The notes under the pieces are model-generated. The model worked only from the letters and a program-made list of their open reading frames with translations, was not told the origin of the DNA and did not search any database. Positions 27,001 to 35,357 of a stretch of DNA of 64,000 nt are shown piece after piece. A program made the translations under genes and the position numbers. The stretch spans positions 1-64,000 of the forward strand of contig JBDTSP010000001.1 of the NCBI GenBank assembly GCA_039931065.1. Direction: 5' to 3'. Numbering within the stretch: position 1 is the stretch's first letter; every line of letters starts with the position of its first letter. The DNA comes from CADEED01 sp039931065 (GTDB lineage Bacteria; Pseudomonadota; Gammaproteobacteria; Steroidobacterales; Steroidobacteraceae).

Positions 27001-29652
27001 GGCGACGTCGTCGAAATGCAGGCCCGTGGTCGGCTCGTCGAACAGGAACAACTTGCCGCGGATCGACGGCGTATCGTCCGCCGCGGCTTCCGCCAGGTGC
27101 CCGGCGAGTTTCAAGCGTTGCGCTTCGCCGCCCGACAGCGTGGGCACGGGCTGGCCCAGCTTCACGTATTCGAGGCCGACATCCACCAGCGGCTGCAGCC
27201 GCACGGCGACATTCGAATTGCCGCGAAAGAACGCCAGTGCCTGCGTCACCGTCAAGTCGAGCACGTCGGCAATACTCTTGCGTGTGCCGTCCGCGCCTTC
27301 GCGCTTGATCTCGAGCGTCTCGGCGCGATACCGCCGGCCGTCGCAGTCCGGGCAACGTAGATAGACATCCGACAGGAACTGCATCTCGACGTGTTCGAAG
27401 CCGTTACCCGTGCAGGTGAGGCAACGTCCCGTGCCCGAGTTGAAACTGAACGTGCCCGGGGTGTACTTGCGCGCCTTCGCCACCGGGTCGTTGGCGAACA
27501 ATTCGCGCACCACGTCGAACGCGCCGACATAACTCGCCGGGTTCGAGCGGGTAGTCCGGCCGATCGAGCTCTGGTCGATCATCACGACGTCGTCGACCAG
27601 CTCCGCGCCGTCGAGCCGGTCGAAATCGCCCGGCGCCTCGCTCGGCTGGCCCTTCGCCTTGCGCAGCGCTTTGTACAACACGTCTTCGATCAGCGTGGAT
27701 TTGCCCGAGCCCGACACTCCGGTGATACACACGATCCGCCGCAGCGGAAACTCGACCGTGATGTTCTTGAGATTGTGTTCGCGTACACCCGTCAGCCGTA
27801 TCGAGCGCTGCGCCGGCACCATTCGCGCGCGCGGCTCGTTGTCCGGCGCCTTCGGTTGAACGGCGCGCGGCGCGACAATCTTGGCGCCCGAAAGGTATTG
27901 CCCGGTGAGCGATTTCGGATTGTTGCGAATCGCCTCCGGCGTATCGAAAGCGACGATTTCGCCGCCGCGTTCGCCGGCGCCCGGGCCGATGTCGAGCAGG
28001 CGATCCGCCGCCATCATGATCTGCGGGTCGTGCTCCACCACGACCAGCGAGTTGCCGGCGTCGCGCAGGCGATGCATCACCTGGGTGACGCGCTGCATGT
28101 CGCGTGGATGCAGGCCGATCGAGGGCTCATCCAGCACGAACAACGTGTTCACCAGCGAGGTGCCGAGCGCGGTAGTCAGGTTTATCCGTTGAACCTCGCC
28201 GCCCGACAGCGTGCGCGACTGCCGGTCCAGCGTGAGATACCCCAGACCGACTTCACATAGATAGGTGAACCGCGAGCGCACTTCACCCAACAACAAGTCC
28301 GCGGCCTCGTCGAGCGGCGCGGGCAGGCGCAGTTCCGCGAAGAATGCGCGCGATTTATCCAGCGACAGCAACACGAGGTCATGCACGTTGCGGCCTGCGA
28401 TACGCCACAACAACGCATCGGGCTTGAGCCGCGAACCGTTGCAGACGTTGCAGGGCGTGTAGGCGCGATACCGCGACAACAACACCCGCACGTGCATCTT
28501 GTAGGCCTTGGTCTCCAGCCACTCGAAGAAACGTTTGGCGCCATACCAGACTTTCTTTTCCCACTTGCCTTCGCCTTCGATGACCCACTTGCGCTGCGCG
28601 TCGGTCAGCGCGTACCAGGGCGTGTCGAGCGGGATGTCGCGCTTGTTCGCGAACTTCACCAGGTCGTCCTGGCACTCCTTGTACGACTTGGTCTGCCACG
28701 GTTTGACCGCGCCGCCGGCCAGTGTCTTGGTTTCATCCGGCACGACCAGGCCATAGTCGATGCCGATGATGCGGCCGAAGCCGCGGCAGGCCTCGCACGC
28801 GCCAACGGGCGAATTGAACGAGAACAGCGATGGCACCGGATCGCGATACGACAGATCGCAGTCCGCGCAGTGAAGTTCGCTCGAGAACTTCCAGCTAACT
28901 ACCGTTTTTGGCGGGTCGTTGTCATCGACCACGAACAGACTCACGCGGCCGCGGCCCACACGCAGCGCCGTCTCGATCGATTCCATGACCCGCGCTCGTT
29001 CGGCGTTGCCGAGCCGCAAGCGGTCCTGCACCACCTCGAGTGTCTCGCCGTGACGCTCATGGATGCGCGTATAGCCCTGTTGCTCGAGCAACGCGCGCAC
29101 TTCCGCTTCCTTGAAATTCTTCGGCACCGGAATCGGGAAGCAGATGTACACGCGCGGGTCGCCAGCCGCCGCGGCGCGCGCCGTGGCATCGGCGTAGATA
29201 CTCTCGGCGGAATCGCGGCGCACGGGTTTGCCGCAGTTGCGGCAATGCAGAGTGGCGGCGCGGGCGAACAGCAGTTTCAGATGATCGTTGAGTTCGGTCA
29301 TCGTGCCGACGGTGGAACGCGAGGTACGCACCGGGTTCGTCTGGTCGATGGCAATGGCGGGCGGAATGCCGTCGATCCGATCGACGGCGGGTTTGTCCAT
29401 GCGGTCGAGGAACTGGCGCGCGTATGGCGAGAACGTCTCGACGTAGCGGCGCTGGCCCTCGGCATACAAAGTGTCGAATACCAGCGAGGATTTGCCCGAG
29501 CCGGAAACACCCGTGACCACCACGAGTTCCTGCAGCGGGATGTCGATGCTCAGGTTCTTGAGGTTGTTCTGGCGCGCGCCATGCACCGAAATGCAGGCGT
29601 ACGAATGCCCCTTTTTGGCCTTGGGCTTGCGGGAGATGACGGGCTTATCCAT
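24082..29652 (-). CDS. uvrA: Tandem (double-length) UvrA excinuclease subunit
   Basis: 1856 residues, about twice a normal UvrA (about 940). Two complete UvrA modules lie head to tail: residues 1 to about 955 and about 990 to 1856. Four Walker A loops are present (all GVSGSGKS), with four ABC signatures of the TLSGGE(A/V)QR type, and CxxC zinc-finger pairs in both modules (CRNCG, CEACRG, CPDCDG, CPTCD, CPSCG, CEDCFG, CEACLG, CDTCNG). Normal UvrA acts as a dimer with UvrB in nucleotide excision repair; a fused pair would be a built-in dimer. Double-length UvrA-like proteins are known from other Gammaproteobacteria and may act in stress or drug tolerance and not general repair. The linker at residues 957-990 is encoded by a perfect palindrome (26684-26784). 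The next gene upstream is divergent. Confidence 0.92.
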   Translation of the reverse strand: MDKPVISRKPKAKKGHSYACISVHGARQNNLKNLSIDIPLQELVVVTGVSGSGKSSLVFDTLYAEGQRRYVETFSPYARQFLDRMDKPAVDRIDGIPPAIAIDQTNPVRTSRSTVGTMTELNDHLKLLFARAATLHCRNCGKPVRRDSAESIYADATARAAAAGDPRVYICFPIPVPKNFKEAEVRALLEQQGYTRIHERHGETLEVVQDRLRLGNAERARVMESIETALRVGRGRVSLFVVDDNDPPKTVVSWKFSSELHCADCDLSYRDPVPSLFSFNSPVGACEACRGFGRIIGIDYGLVVPDETKTLAGGAVKPWQTKSYKECQDDLVKFANKRDIPLDTPWYALTDAQRKWVIEGEGKWEKKVWYGAKRFFEWLETKAYKMHVRVLLSRYRAYTPCNVCNGSRLKPDALLWRIAGRNVHDLVLLSLDKSRAFFAELRLPAPLDEAADLLLGEVRSRFTYLCEVGLGYLTLDRQSRTLSGGEVQRINLTTALGTSLVNTLFVLDEPSIGLHPRDMQRVTQVMHRLRDAGNSLVVVEHDPQIMMAADRLLDIGPGAGERGGEIVAFDTPEAIRNNPKSLTGQYLSGAKIVAPRAVQPKAPDNEPRARMVPAQRSIRLTGVREHNLKNITVEFPLRRIVCITGVSGSGKSTLIEDVLYKALRKAKGQPSEAPGDFDRLDGAELVDDVVMIDQSSIGRTTRSNPASYVGAFDVVRELFANDPVAKARKYTPGTFSFNSGTGRCLTCTGNGFEHVEMQFLSDVYLRCPDCDGRRYRAETLEIKREGADGTRKSIADVLDLTVTQALAFFRGNSNVAVRLQPLVDVGLEYVKLGQPVPTLSGGEAQRLKLAGHLAEAAADDTPSIRGKLFLFDEPTTGLHFDDVAKLLRAFRKLLKIGHSLLVIEHNLDVIRSADWLIDLGPEGGDAGGQVVVAGTPAQVEANAASHTGRALREYEEVVSGGESRDNSYRKANRVADEGRELSRLSPPDTTRNSIVVHNAREHNLRNIDVEIPRDAFTVITGVSGSGKSTLAFDIIFNEGQRRYLESLNAYARQFVQPSARPDVDAIYGIPPTVAIEQRTSRGGRKSTVATLTEIYHFLRLLYVKLGTQFCPTCDVAIEPQTAATIAERLLKQHKGSRILLMAPLVVARKGYYTELAKWANARGHKQLRVDGEMLPTARWPRLNRFKEHTIELPMNQINVQADSRDLLERNVIRALELGKGLVHVLDLDSTAKKPKVQVLSVKRACPSCGTSFSELDPRLFSFNSKHGWCEDCFGTGLELEGFDGEQSGEENAWNDSPEGEPHTCETCDGQRLNQIALHVRFRDFNIADLTHKAIDETVAFVAKLRLNKREAEIARDLMAEIKSRMSFLQRVGLGYLPLDRAAPTLSGGEAQRIRLAAQLGSNLQGVCYVLDEPTIGLHPRDNKVLLDALAELAKNRNTLVVVEHDEDTIRRADHVIDLGPGAGVRGGMVVAAGTVEQLKNNPDSITGRFLRNPLQHSAEPRRATNARSPHLRLDKIELHNVRKEDIGIPLGRLVVVTGVSGSGKSTVARDVLYSNLKRLTTKLPRGAKQPELTGLAAVRGAELIDRVLEVDQTPIGKTPRSCPATYIGFWDDIRRIFANTTESKIAGYTTSRFSFNTAGGRCEACLGQGMQTIEMNFLPDVKVLCDTCNGRRFNTETMSILWRGKSVGDLLEMNIDDAVEFFTAHSSIHHALRLLQDVGLGYLTLGQPSPTLSGGEAQRIKLVTELAKVRGEERRAPRQKQQHTLYVLDEPTVGLHMADVEKLIHVLHRLVDAGNSVVVVEHNLDVMAEADWIIDMGPEAGNDGGKIVVAGPPSAVVAKAVQSHTGKVLKEFLTAR
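26684..26784. repeat. uvrA: 101-bp palindrome (family A) inside uvrA, at module junction
   Basis: Two perfect 33-base inverted arms (26684-26716 and 26752-26784) flank a 35-base centre. The core is GGCGGGGAAAGTCGGGA. The element is translated in frame on the minus strand: the arms give SGGESRDNS on entry and LSRLSPPDTT on exit, uvrA residues 957-990. It lies exactly between the last sequence of UvrA module 1 (GRALREYEE) and the first of module 2 (NSIVVHNAREHN). Confidence 0.9.
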
Positions 29653-29707
29653 GTAGTCGGAGGAAGGGCAAAGTCGCGGATCGAACAGTGTACCGGGCCT
29701 GTCAAGG

Positions 29708-29770
29708 GGGTGCCGGGTGAGGAAAGTGGGGGGAGGCTCCGCTTCTCCCCACTTTCCTCACCCGGCACCC
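29708..29770. repeat. Palindrome (family A) upstream of uvrA
   Basis: Perfect 24-base arms (29708-29731 and 29747-29770) around a 15-base loop that itself can pair in part. The core TGCCGGGTGAGGAAAGTGGGG aligns with the uvrA-internal palindrome (shared GTG, GGAAAGT and final GGG). It lies in the 186-base divergent region between uvrA (start 29652) and the MHS transporter (start 29839), so it could also affect transcription of both. Confidence 0.85.
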
Positions 29771-29838
29771 TAAAATGCCGCAACAACAAGAAGCAGGGGG
29801 TCGATGTGGCAGGGGATGTAAAAGCAGGGGCGCAGCCC

Positions 29839-31458
29839 ATGGATTCGGCGCACAAGCGCGTGATCTTCGCGTCCTCACTCGGCACCGTGTTCGAGTGGTA
29901 CGACTTCTATCTGTATGGCTCGCTCGTCACCATCATCACCAAGAAGTTCTTCTCGGGGATGAACGACACCACCGCTTTCCTGTTTGCACTGCTGGCGTTC
30001 GCGGCCGGATTTTTCGTGCGGCCCTTCGGTGCGCTGGTGTTCGGCCGGCTCGGCGATCTCGTCGGCCGCAAGCACACCTTCCTCATCACCATCGTCATCA
30101 TGGGCGCCTCGACCGCGCTGGTCGGTTGTCTGCCAACCTACGAGACGATCGGCGTGGCCGCTCCGATCATTTTCATCGCGTTGCGATTGCTGCAGGGCCT
30201 CGCGCTCGGCGGTCAGTACGGCGGCGCCGCGACCTACATCGCCGAGCACGCACCGCCCGGCAGGCGCGGGTTCTATACGAGCTTCATCCAGACAACGGCC
30301 ACGCTGGGCTTTTTCCTGTCTCTGCTCGTCATCCTCGCCTGCCGTTCGTTCATGCCGGAGGGCTACTTCGAGGACCAGGGTTGGCGCCTGCCGTTCCTGC
30401 TGTCGATCGTGTTGCTGCTGATCTCCACCTACATCCGCCTGCAATTGCAGGAATCACCGGTATTCCAGGAGATGAAGGCCGCGGGAACATTGTCCAAGGC
30501 GCCGCTGACCGAGTCGTTCGGACGCTGGTCGAATCTCAAGATCGTGTTGTTGGCCTTGTTTGGAGCCACCGCCGGCCAGGCTGTCGTCTGGTATGGCGGA
30601 CAGTTCTACGCACTGCTGTTCCTCGAGAAGACTCTGCAGGTCGATTCGACCAGCGCGCAACTCGTGATGGCCGCCGCGTTGCTGATCGCAACTCCATTTT
30701 TCGTGGTGTTCGGTTCGTTGTCCGACAAGATCGGCCGCAAGCGGATCGTGCTGACAGGTTGTCTGCTCGCGGCTCTCACTTATTTCCCCATCTTCAAGGG
30801 CATGACGCACTTCGCGAACCCGGCGCTGGAAGCGGCGGTGCAGACTTCGCCGATCACGGTGGTGGCGGACGCGGAGGATTGCAGTTTCCAGTTCGATCCG
30901 ATCGGCAAGAAGAAATACACGAGCGGCTGCGATCTGGCGAAGGGCGCGCTGGCTCGCATGGGAGTGTCGTACTCGAACGAGGACAATCACAGTGGTCCCG
31001 CGCAGGTGAAAATTGGCGATCGGCAGATCGAAATCCTCGGGCTCGATCCGGAGCTCAGCGCCGCCGATTACAAGAAAGGTCAGGATGGTGTGACCGCGAA
31101 GCTCAAGGAAGCGCTGACGGCCGCCGGTTATCCCGCGAAGGCCGACATGCAGGCTTTCAACTACCCGATGGTCATCCTGCTGTGCACGCTCCTCGTGTTG
31201 TACGTGACGATGGTGTACGGCCCGATTGCCGCGTGGCTCGTCGAGCTGTTCCCCGTGAACATCCGCTACACCTCGATGTCGCTGCCTTATCACATCGGCA
31301 ACGGCTGGTTCGGCGGGTTCTTGCCGGTCACTGTCTTCGCGATCGTCGCGGCGACGGGCAATATCTACAACGGTTTGTGGTACCCGATCATCGTCGCCGC
31401 GATCACCCTCGTCATCGGCGGTCTGTTCCTGCGCGAGACGAAGGATTCGCCCGCCTAG
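29839..31458 (+). CDS. MHS-family MFS symporter with large periplasmic insertion
   Basis: 539 residues from ATG 29839 (AGGGG upstream); the much longer open frame upstream is only antisense to uvrA. FASSLGTVFEWYDFYLYG is the start motif of the metabolite:H+ symporter (ProP/KgtP/ShiA) branch; RLGDLVGRKHTFLI and GSLSDKIGRKRIVL are the two MFS loop motifs (RxGDxxGRxxx), and LRLLQGLALGGQYGGAATYI is also diagnostic. Between the ninth or tenth helix and the last helices is an insertion (about residues 322-440) with two cysteines (DCSFQFDP, SGCDLA) that is far longer than in ProP. The substrate is unknown. The TIR gene starts 15 bases downstream. Confidence 0.88.
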   Translation: MDSAHKRVIFASSLGTVFEWYDFYLYGSLVTIITKKFFSGMNDTTAFLFALLAFAAGFFVRPFGALVFGRLGDLVGRKHTFLITIVIMGASTALVGCLPTYETIGVAAPIIFIALRLLQGLALGGQYGGAATYIAEHAPPGRRGFYTSFIQTTATLGFFLSLLVILACRSFMPEGYFEDQGWRLPFLLSIVLLLISTYIRLQLQESPVFQEMKAAGTLSKAPLTESFGRWSNLKIVLLALFGATAGQAVVWYGGQFYALLFLEKTLQVDSTSAQLVMAAALLIATPFFVVFGSLSDKIGRKRIVLTGCLLAALTYFPIFKGMTHFANPALEAAVQTSPITVVADAEDCSFQFDPIGKKKYTSGCDLAKGALARMGVSYSNEDNHSGPAQVKIGDRQIEILGLDPELSAADYKKGQDGVTAKLKEALTAAGYPAKADMQAFNYPMVILLCTLLVLYVTMVYGPIAAWLVELFPVNIRYTSMSLPYHIGNGWFGGFLPVTVFAIVAATGNIYNGLWYPIIVAAITLVIGGLFLRETKDSPA

Positions 31459-31473
31459 TCAGGGGCGGCATGC

Positions 31474-32124
31474 ATGAGCGCAACGGGTCCCGCGGTTTTC
31501 CTGAGCTATGCCTCGCAGGACGCCGCCGCGGCATTGCGGATCTGCGCGGCGCTGCGCGACGCGGGCATCGAGGTGTGGTTCGACCAGAGCGAGCTGCGCG
31601 GCGGTGACGTCTGGGATCAGAAGATCCGTCAGCAGATTCGCAAGTGTTCGCTGGTGATCCCGATCGTCTCGGCGCACACGCAGTCCCGCCTCGAAGGTTA
31701 CTTCCGGCGCGAGTGGCGCATGGCGGTGGATCGCACCCAGGACATGGCCGATGGTGTGCCCTTCCTCGTGCCGGTCGTCATCGACGAGACGCCTGAGAAA
31801 AGCGCGCACGTGCCCGAAGCGTTTCGCAGCGTGCAGTGGACGCGCCTGCCCGGCGGCGAAACCGCGCCGGAGTTCGCGCAAAGGATCTCGAGGCTGCTCG
31901 AGCCACGCGCGCCGGAACCACCGGTTTCATCCGGGGTTTCGCGCGCGCTCGTCCCGGCCTCGAAACCCCGCGTCTGGAAGGTCGCGCTCATCGTCGTCGC
32001 GGTGGCGCTGCTGGCCGCCGGTTATTACCAGTTCCAGAAATTCGCGGCAGTCGCGATGGACGAGGAGACGGCGACCCCGGCTCCACCGGCCCAGCCCGCG
32101 AAAGACCCGCTGCCCGGGAAGTAA
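31474..32124 (+). CDS. TIR-domain protein with C-terminal membrane helix
   Basis: 216 residues. TIR domain (residues 7-140): AVFLSYASQDAAAALRI (box 1), WFDQSELRGGDVWDQKI (box 2 region), SLVIPIVSAHTQSR and GYFRREWRMAVD. By comparison with SARM1, where the NADase Glu lies in a WxxxE-type helix after the fourth strand, Glu80 of FRREWRMA is in the catalytic place. After a Pro-rich linker comes one transmembrane helix (about 168-186) and a short Pro/Ala tail. Related TIR-membrane proteins usually continue into TPR repeats or a regulator domain, which are absent here. It may be a membrane-tethered NAD+-consuming or signalling TIR. It follows the MHS transporter by 15 bases and may be cotranscribed with it. 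Confidence 0.85.
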   Translation: MSATGPAVFLSYASQDAAAALRICAALRDAGIEVWFDQSELRGGDVWDQKIRQQIRKCSLVIPIVSAHTQSRLEGYFRREWRMAVDRTQDMADGVPFLVPVVIDETPEKSAHVPEAFRSVQWTRLPGGETAPEFAQRISRLLEPRAPEPPVSSGVSRALVPASKPRVWKVALIVVAVALLAAGYYQFQKFAAVAMDEETATPAPPAQPAKDPLPGK

Positions 32125-32134
32125 CTTCCCCGGG
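32113..32134. terminator. Palindrome at convergent stops of TIR and sodC genes
   Basis: GGGAAGT (32116-32122) and ACTTCCC (32124-32130) pair around a single base, with CCC/GGG flanks adding 3 more pairs after one mismatch. The TIR stop TAA (32122-32124) lies inside it. It is 9 bases from the sodC stop, so it may serve both genes as a terminator; there is no clear T-run. Confidence 0.45.
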
Positions 32135-32142
32135 CCGCGTAG

Positions 32143-32742
32143 TTAGTTGATCACTCCGCAGGCGATACGCGCGCCGGAATCGCCGGACGGCTGCGTCTTG
32201 TAGTCATCGCGTTTCTCGTGCATCACGATGGCCTTGCCGCGCACGTCGTTGGGTGCGCCACTCCCCAGGCTCACGCCACTCGCGACGACATCCACCTGCG
32301 CCACGCCTTGCGCATCGGACTTCGCGTTGAGCATGTCACCCCCGTGATGCATCCCGCTGTGCGGATCGCCATGTTGTGCGTTGGTCGGATTGAAGTGTCC
32401 GCCCGCGCTGCTGGCGTCGGGCGCGCTGCAATCGCCTTTCTCGTGGATGTGGAATCCGAACTCGCCGTTCGGCTTGAGTCCCTGCAGCGTGCCGCTCACG
32501 TGAACGGTTTCACCATCGGCGGTGAGCGTCAGTGCGCCGTTCGCCGTATTGCCTTTGGTCGGCGCGAGCTGCGCGGACGCGCCTGCCGCGGGCGGCGTTT
32601 CAGCGGGCGGCAGAGCATCCGCAGGTGTTGGCGTGGTGGTGGTCGCGGGGACGTTCGCCGTCTCTGCGGGTTTCTCGCGCTGGCCGCAGGCGGAAAGCAG
32701 CGCAGCGGCCGCGAGGCGGGAAACGAGGTATTGGGATTTCAT
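32143..32742 (-). CDS. sodC: Cu/Zn superoxide dismutase lipoprotein
   Basis: 199 residues from ATG 32742 (a GTG three codons upstream is possible). Lipobox LLSAC with Cys19, then a Pro/Thr/Ala-rich linker (about 20-60) and the SOD domain: FGFHIHEKGDCSAPD (Cu ligands His-x-His plus the disulfide Cys), GGHFNPTNAQHG (Zn ligands), HHGGDMLN, then IVMHEKRDDYKTQPSGDSG and ARIACGVI (second disulfide Cys). All expected metal ligands are visible. It removes periplasmic superoxide and is tethered to the outer or inner membrane by its lipid. It is convergent with the TIR gene. Confidence 0.93.
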   Translation of the reverse strand: MKSQYLVSRLAAAALLSACGQREKPAETANVPATTTTPTPADALPPAETPPAAGASAQLAPTKGNTANGALTLTADGETVHVSGTLQGLKPNGEFGFHIHEKGDCSAPDASSAGGHFNPTNAQHGDPHSGMHHGGDMLNAKSDAQGVAQVDVVASGVSLGSGAPNDVRGKAIVMHEKRDDYKTQPSGDSGARIACGVIN

Positions 32743-32975
32743 GCCTTGCACGATAAGCCGTGAGAGCCGCGGGCGCAGTCAGCGCACGCCTCACCTTTTG
32801 ATGTACGCAAGTCTGACTCGCGTGACCATTCGTTGCATTCAAACATCAGCGCTGGGGCGCGCAACTACGCCACTAGCCGGGCGCCGCGCCTTTTCCGCTA
32901 CACTCCGCACCACCAGTGCGTCGCAGGGAAGGTCGCATCGCTTCCTCGCCGGCACACACAAAACGAGGAGTTCCC

Positions 32976-35357
32976 ATGAAATCGGAAATCGTGCGCGGTG
33001 CCGCCGCGTTGCTGTTGGGTTTGCCATTTGCGGTGTCGGCGCAGGACGCGAAGACCACCCCCAGCGATGATGAGATCAACGAGGAAATCATCGTCACCGC
33101 GCAGAAGCGCGCGACATCGCTGCAGGACGTGCCGTTCTCCGTCGCCGCGCTCACCTCGGAAAGCATCAAAGAATCGGGCGCCACGAACATCGTGGACATC
33201 GCGCGCAATGTCCCCGGTCTGTACATCGCGGACCTCGGGCCCGGCCAGAGCCAGGTCGCGATTCGCGGCATCAGCGCGGGCCAGGTCATCCGCGATCAGC
33301 CGGGCGTGAAGGAATCGGTCGGCATCTATCTAGACGAGTCGCCGATTTCGGTCGCGTTGTTCACACCTGACCTCGATCTGTACGACCTCGATCGCATCGA
33401 AGTGTTGCGGGGCCCGCAGGGCACACTGTTCGGCGCGGGTTCATCCTCGGGCACGGTGCGCTACATCACCGCGCAACCCAACATCGGCAAGACGGGCGGC
33501 TCGGTCGATCTGACCGTCACGAGCACCACCGATGGTGAACAGGGCGGCAGTCTGCGCGGCGCGGTCAACATTCCTCTTGGAGAAAAAGCCGCGATGCGCG
33601 CCGTCGCGTATCGCAGCGAATTGCCGGGCTTCATCGATTCTTACTACCCGGATCGCGCAGTGCAGAGAGACGTGAACGGCGGCTCGCGCACTGGCGGACG
33701 CCTCGCGTTCCGCTTCGAGCCCACCGAAAACGTGACGATCACGCCGCGCGTCGTCTACCAGAAGCTCGAGACCGACGGATACCCGCGCGTCGACTTCTAC
33801 AACATCCTCGGCAACACCTACACGACCACGCAGCCACAGATCGATCCGGGTGAACGTGGTCAGGTGACGCAGCTCGACGAAGGCCTCACCGACGAATTCA
33901 CCATGGCCGACCTCAAGCTCGAGTTCGGCTTCGGCAATGTCGGCCTGACCAGCGTCTCGACCTACATCGACCGCCAGGTGCAGGTGGTGCGCGACGCGAG
34001 CCAGCTCACGGGCAGCGTCACGACGCAAGTGGGCGGCACGCCCGCACAGATACGGCTCAATTCACCGCTGGTGGACGATACGGATATGCAGGTGATCAGC
34101 CAGGAATTGCGACTCGGCTCCTCCGGCGAAGGGCCGTTCCAGTGGCTGGTCGGCGCGTTCTACCAGTCCGCCGACCGCGACTACTCGCAGACCTTGCCTA
34201 CGCCGGGCTACGACGCCATCCTGCCGCGCGGCACCGGCGCTCCCGTCGACACACCTTACTACTCACGGCTGACGTACGACTTCTCGCAGTTCGCGGCGTT
34301 CGGCGAAGCCACCTGGCGTTTCAATCCGCAATGGGCGCTGACCGGCGGCCTGCGTTACTACAACTTCGATGAGGACCGTGTCATCACGATCGCCGGTGCG
34401 TTCGCGGACCTGCCGCACTTCGATGAACTCGGCACGACCAGCTCCGACGGTGTTTCGCCGCGCGTGATCCTCGCGTTCAGCCCCAGCAAGAACGCCCAGT
34501 TCACGGCGCAGGTGGCGCGTGGCTTTCGCCTCGGCGGCATCAACGACCCGTTGAACGCCACGCTCTGCCAGGGCAACGACATCGATATCTACGGCGGGCA
34601 TGCCACCTGGGACGATGAGAAGGTCACCAACTTCGAACTGGGCGCCAAGACCCGCTTCGCGGATGGGCGCGTGACGCTGAACGGTGCGGTGTTCCTGAGC
34701 AAGATCGACGGACTGCAGGTGGTCGCGGACGCGGGCTCGTGCTCGTCGCGCATCATCCTGAACGCCGATGCCGAATCGAAAGGCGCCGAAGTCGAACTGT
34801 TTGTGCGGCCCGACGAACATTGGGACCTGGGTTTGTCGGCAACGTATGCGGACGCGGAAATCACCGAGTCCCAGCTCGACAACAGCGGCTTTCCGATCAG
34901 CGGCATTCGTGACGGCAATCGCCTTCCCACCTCGCCGCAGCTGCAGGCGGTCGCGACCATGGCGTACAACTGGGCATTGACCGCCTCGCTCAGCAGCTAC
35001 GTGCGGTTGACCGCGCAGCACGTGGGCTCGTCGTTCACACAGCTCGCGGACCAGGAGCCCAACTTCGGGCTGATCACGAACGGGACCGTTCCGCAGGGGG
35101 CCGCGTCGCTGATCAATTTCGGCGGCGTCCCGGCGAATACGGACATCGAGTTCGATCCGGAACTGCCGTCGTACGACATCGCGAATCTGCGCTGGGGTGT
35201 CCGCACCGACCGCTGGGAAGGCGGCTTGTTCATCAACAACCTGTTCGATGAACGCGCTTTCCTGTCGGTGGATCGCGAGCGCGGCCGCCGCGCGCGAGTG
35301 GGTTATCTGACCAACCAGCCGCGCACGATTGGCGTCAACTTCCGCATGAACTTCTAA
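32976..35357 (+). CDS. TonB-dependent receptor
   Basis: 793 residues from ATG 32976 (CGAGGAG 6 bases upstream); the open frame extends upstream only by 20 codons. Signal peptide ends near PFAVSAQ. TonB box region EEIIVTAQKRATSLQDVPFS, plug (NIVDIARNVPGLYI, VAIRGISAG, LDRIEVLRGPQGTLFGAGSS), then the barrel ending PRTIGVNFRMNF. The IIVTAQKR opening belongs to the receptor subfamily common in sphingomonads and gammaproteobacteria, of mixed substrates. No uptake or enzyme gene is beside it, so the substrate cannot be guessed. Its stop codon TAA is fused to a family B repeat (35355-35420). Confidence 0.88.
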   Translation: MKSEIVRGAAALLLGLPFAVSAQDAKTTPSDDEINEEIIVTAQKRATSLQDVPFSVAALTSESIKESGATNIVDIARNVPGLYIADLGPGQSQVAIRGISAGQVIRDQPGVKESVGIYLDESPISVALFTPDLDLYDLDRIEVLRGPQGTLFGAGSSSGTVRYITAQPNIGKTGGSVDLTVTSTTDGEQGGSLRGAVNIPLGEKAAMRAVAYRSELPGFIDSYYPDRAVQRDVNGGSRTGGRLAFRFEPTENVTITPRVVYQKLETDGYPRVDFYNILGNTYTTTQPQIDPGERGQVTQLDEGLTDEFTMADLKLEFGFGNVGLTSVSTYIDRQVQVVRDASQLTGSVTTQVGGTPAQIRLNSPLVDDTDMQVISQELRLGSSGEGPFQWLVGAFYQSADRDYSQTLPTPGYDAILPRGTGAPVDTPYYSRLTYDFSQFAAFGEATWRFNPQWALTGGLRYYNFDEDRVITIAGAFADLPHFDELGTTSSDGVSPRVILAFSPSKNAQFTAQVARGFRLGGINDPLNATLCQGNDIDIYGGHATWDDEKVTNFELGAKTRFADGRVTLNGAVFLSKIDGLQVVADAGSCSSRIILNADAESKGAEVELFVRPDEHWDLGLSATYADAEITESQLDNSGFPISGIRDGNRLPTSPQLQAVATMAYNWALTASLSSYVRLTAQHVGSSFTQLADQEPNFGLITNGTVPQGAASLINFGGVPANTDIEFDPELPSYDIANLRWGVRTDRWEGGLFINNLFDERAFLSVDRERGRRARVGYLTNQPRTIGVNFRMNF

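Noticed and set aside
28381..29838. Long plus-strand open frame leading into the MHS transporter
   Set aside because: It is antisense to uvrA with Arg/His-rich shadow composition; the transporter begins at ATG 29839 with the MHS start motif.
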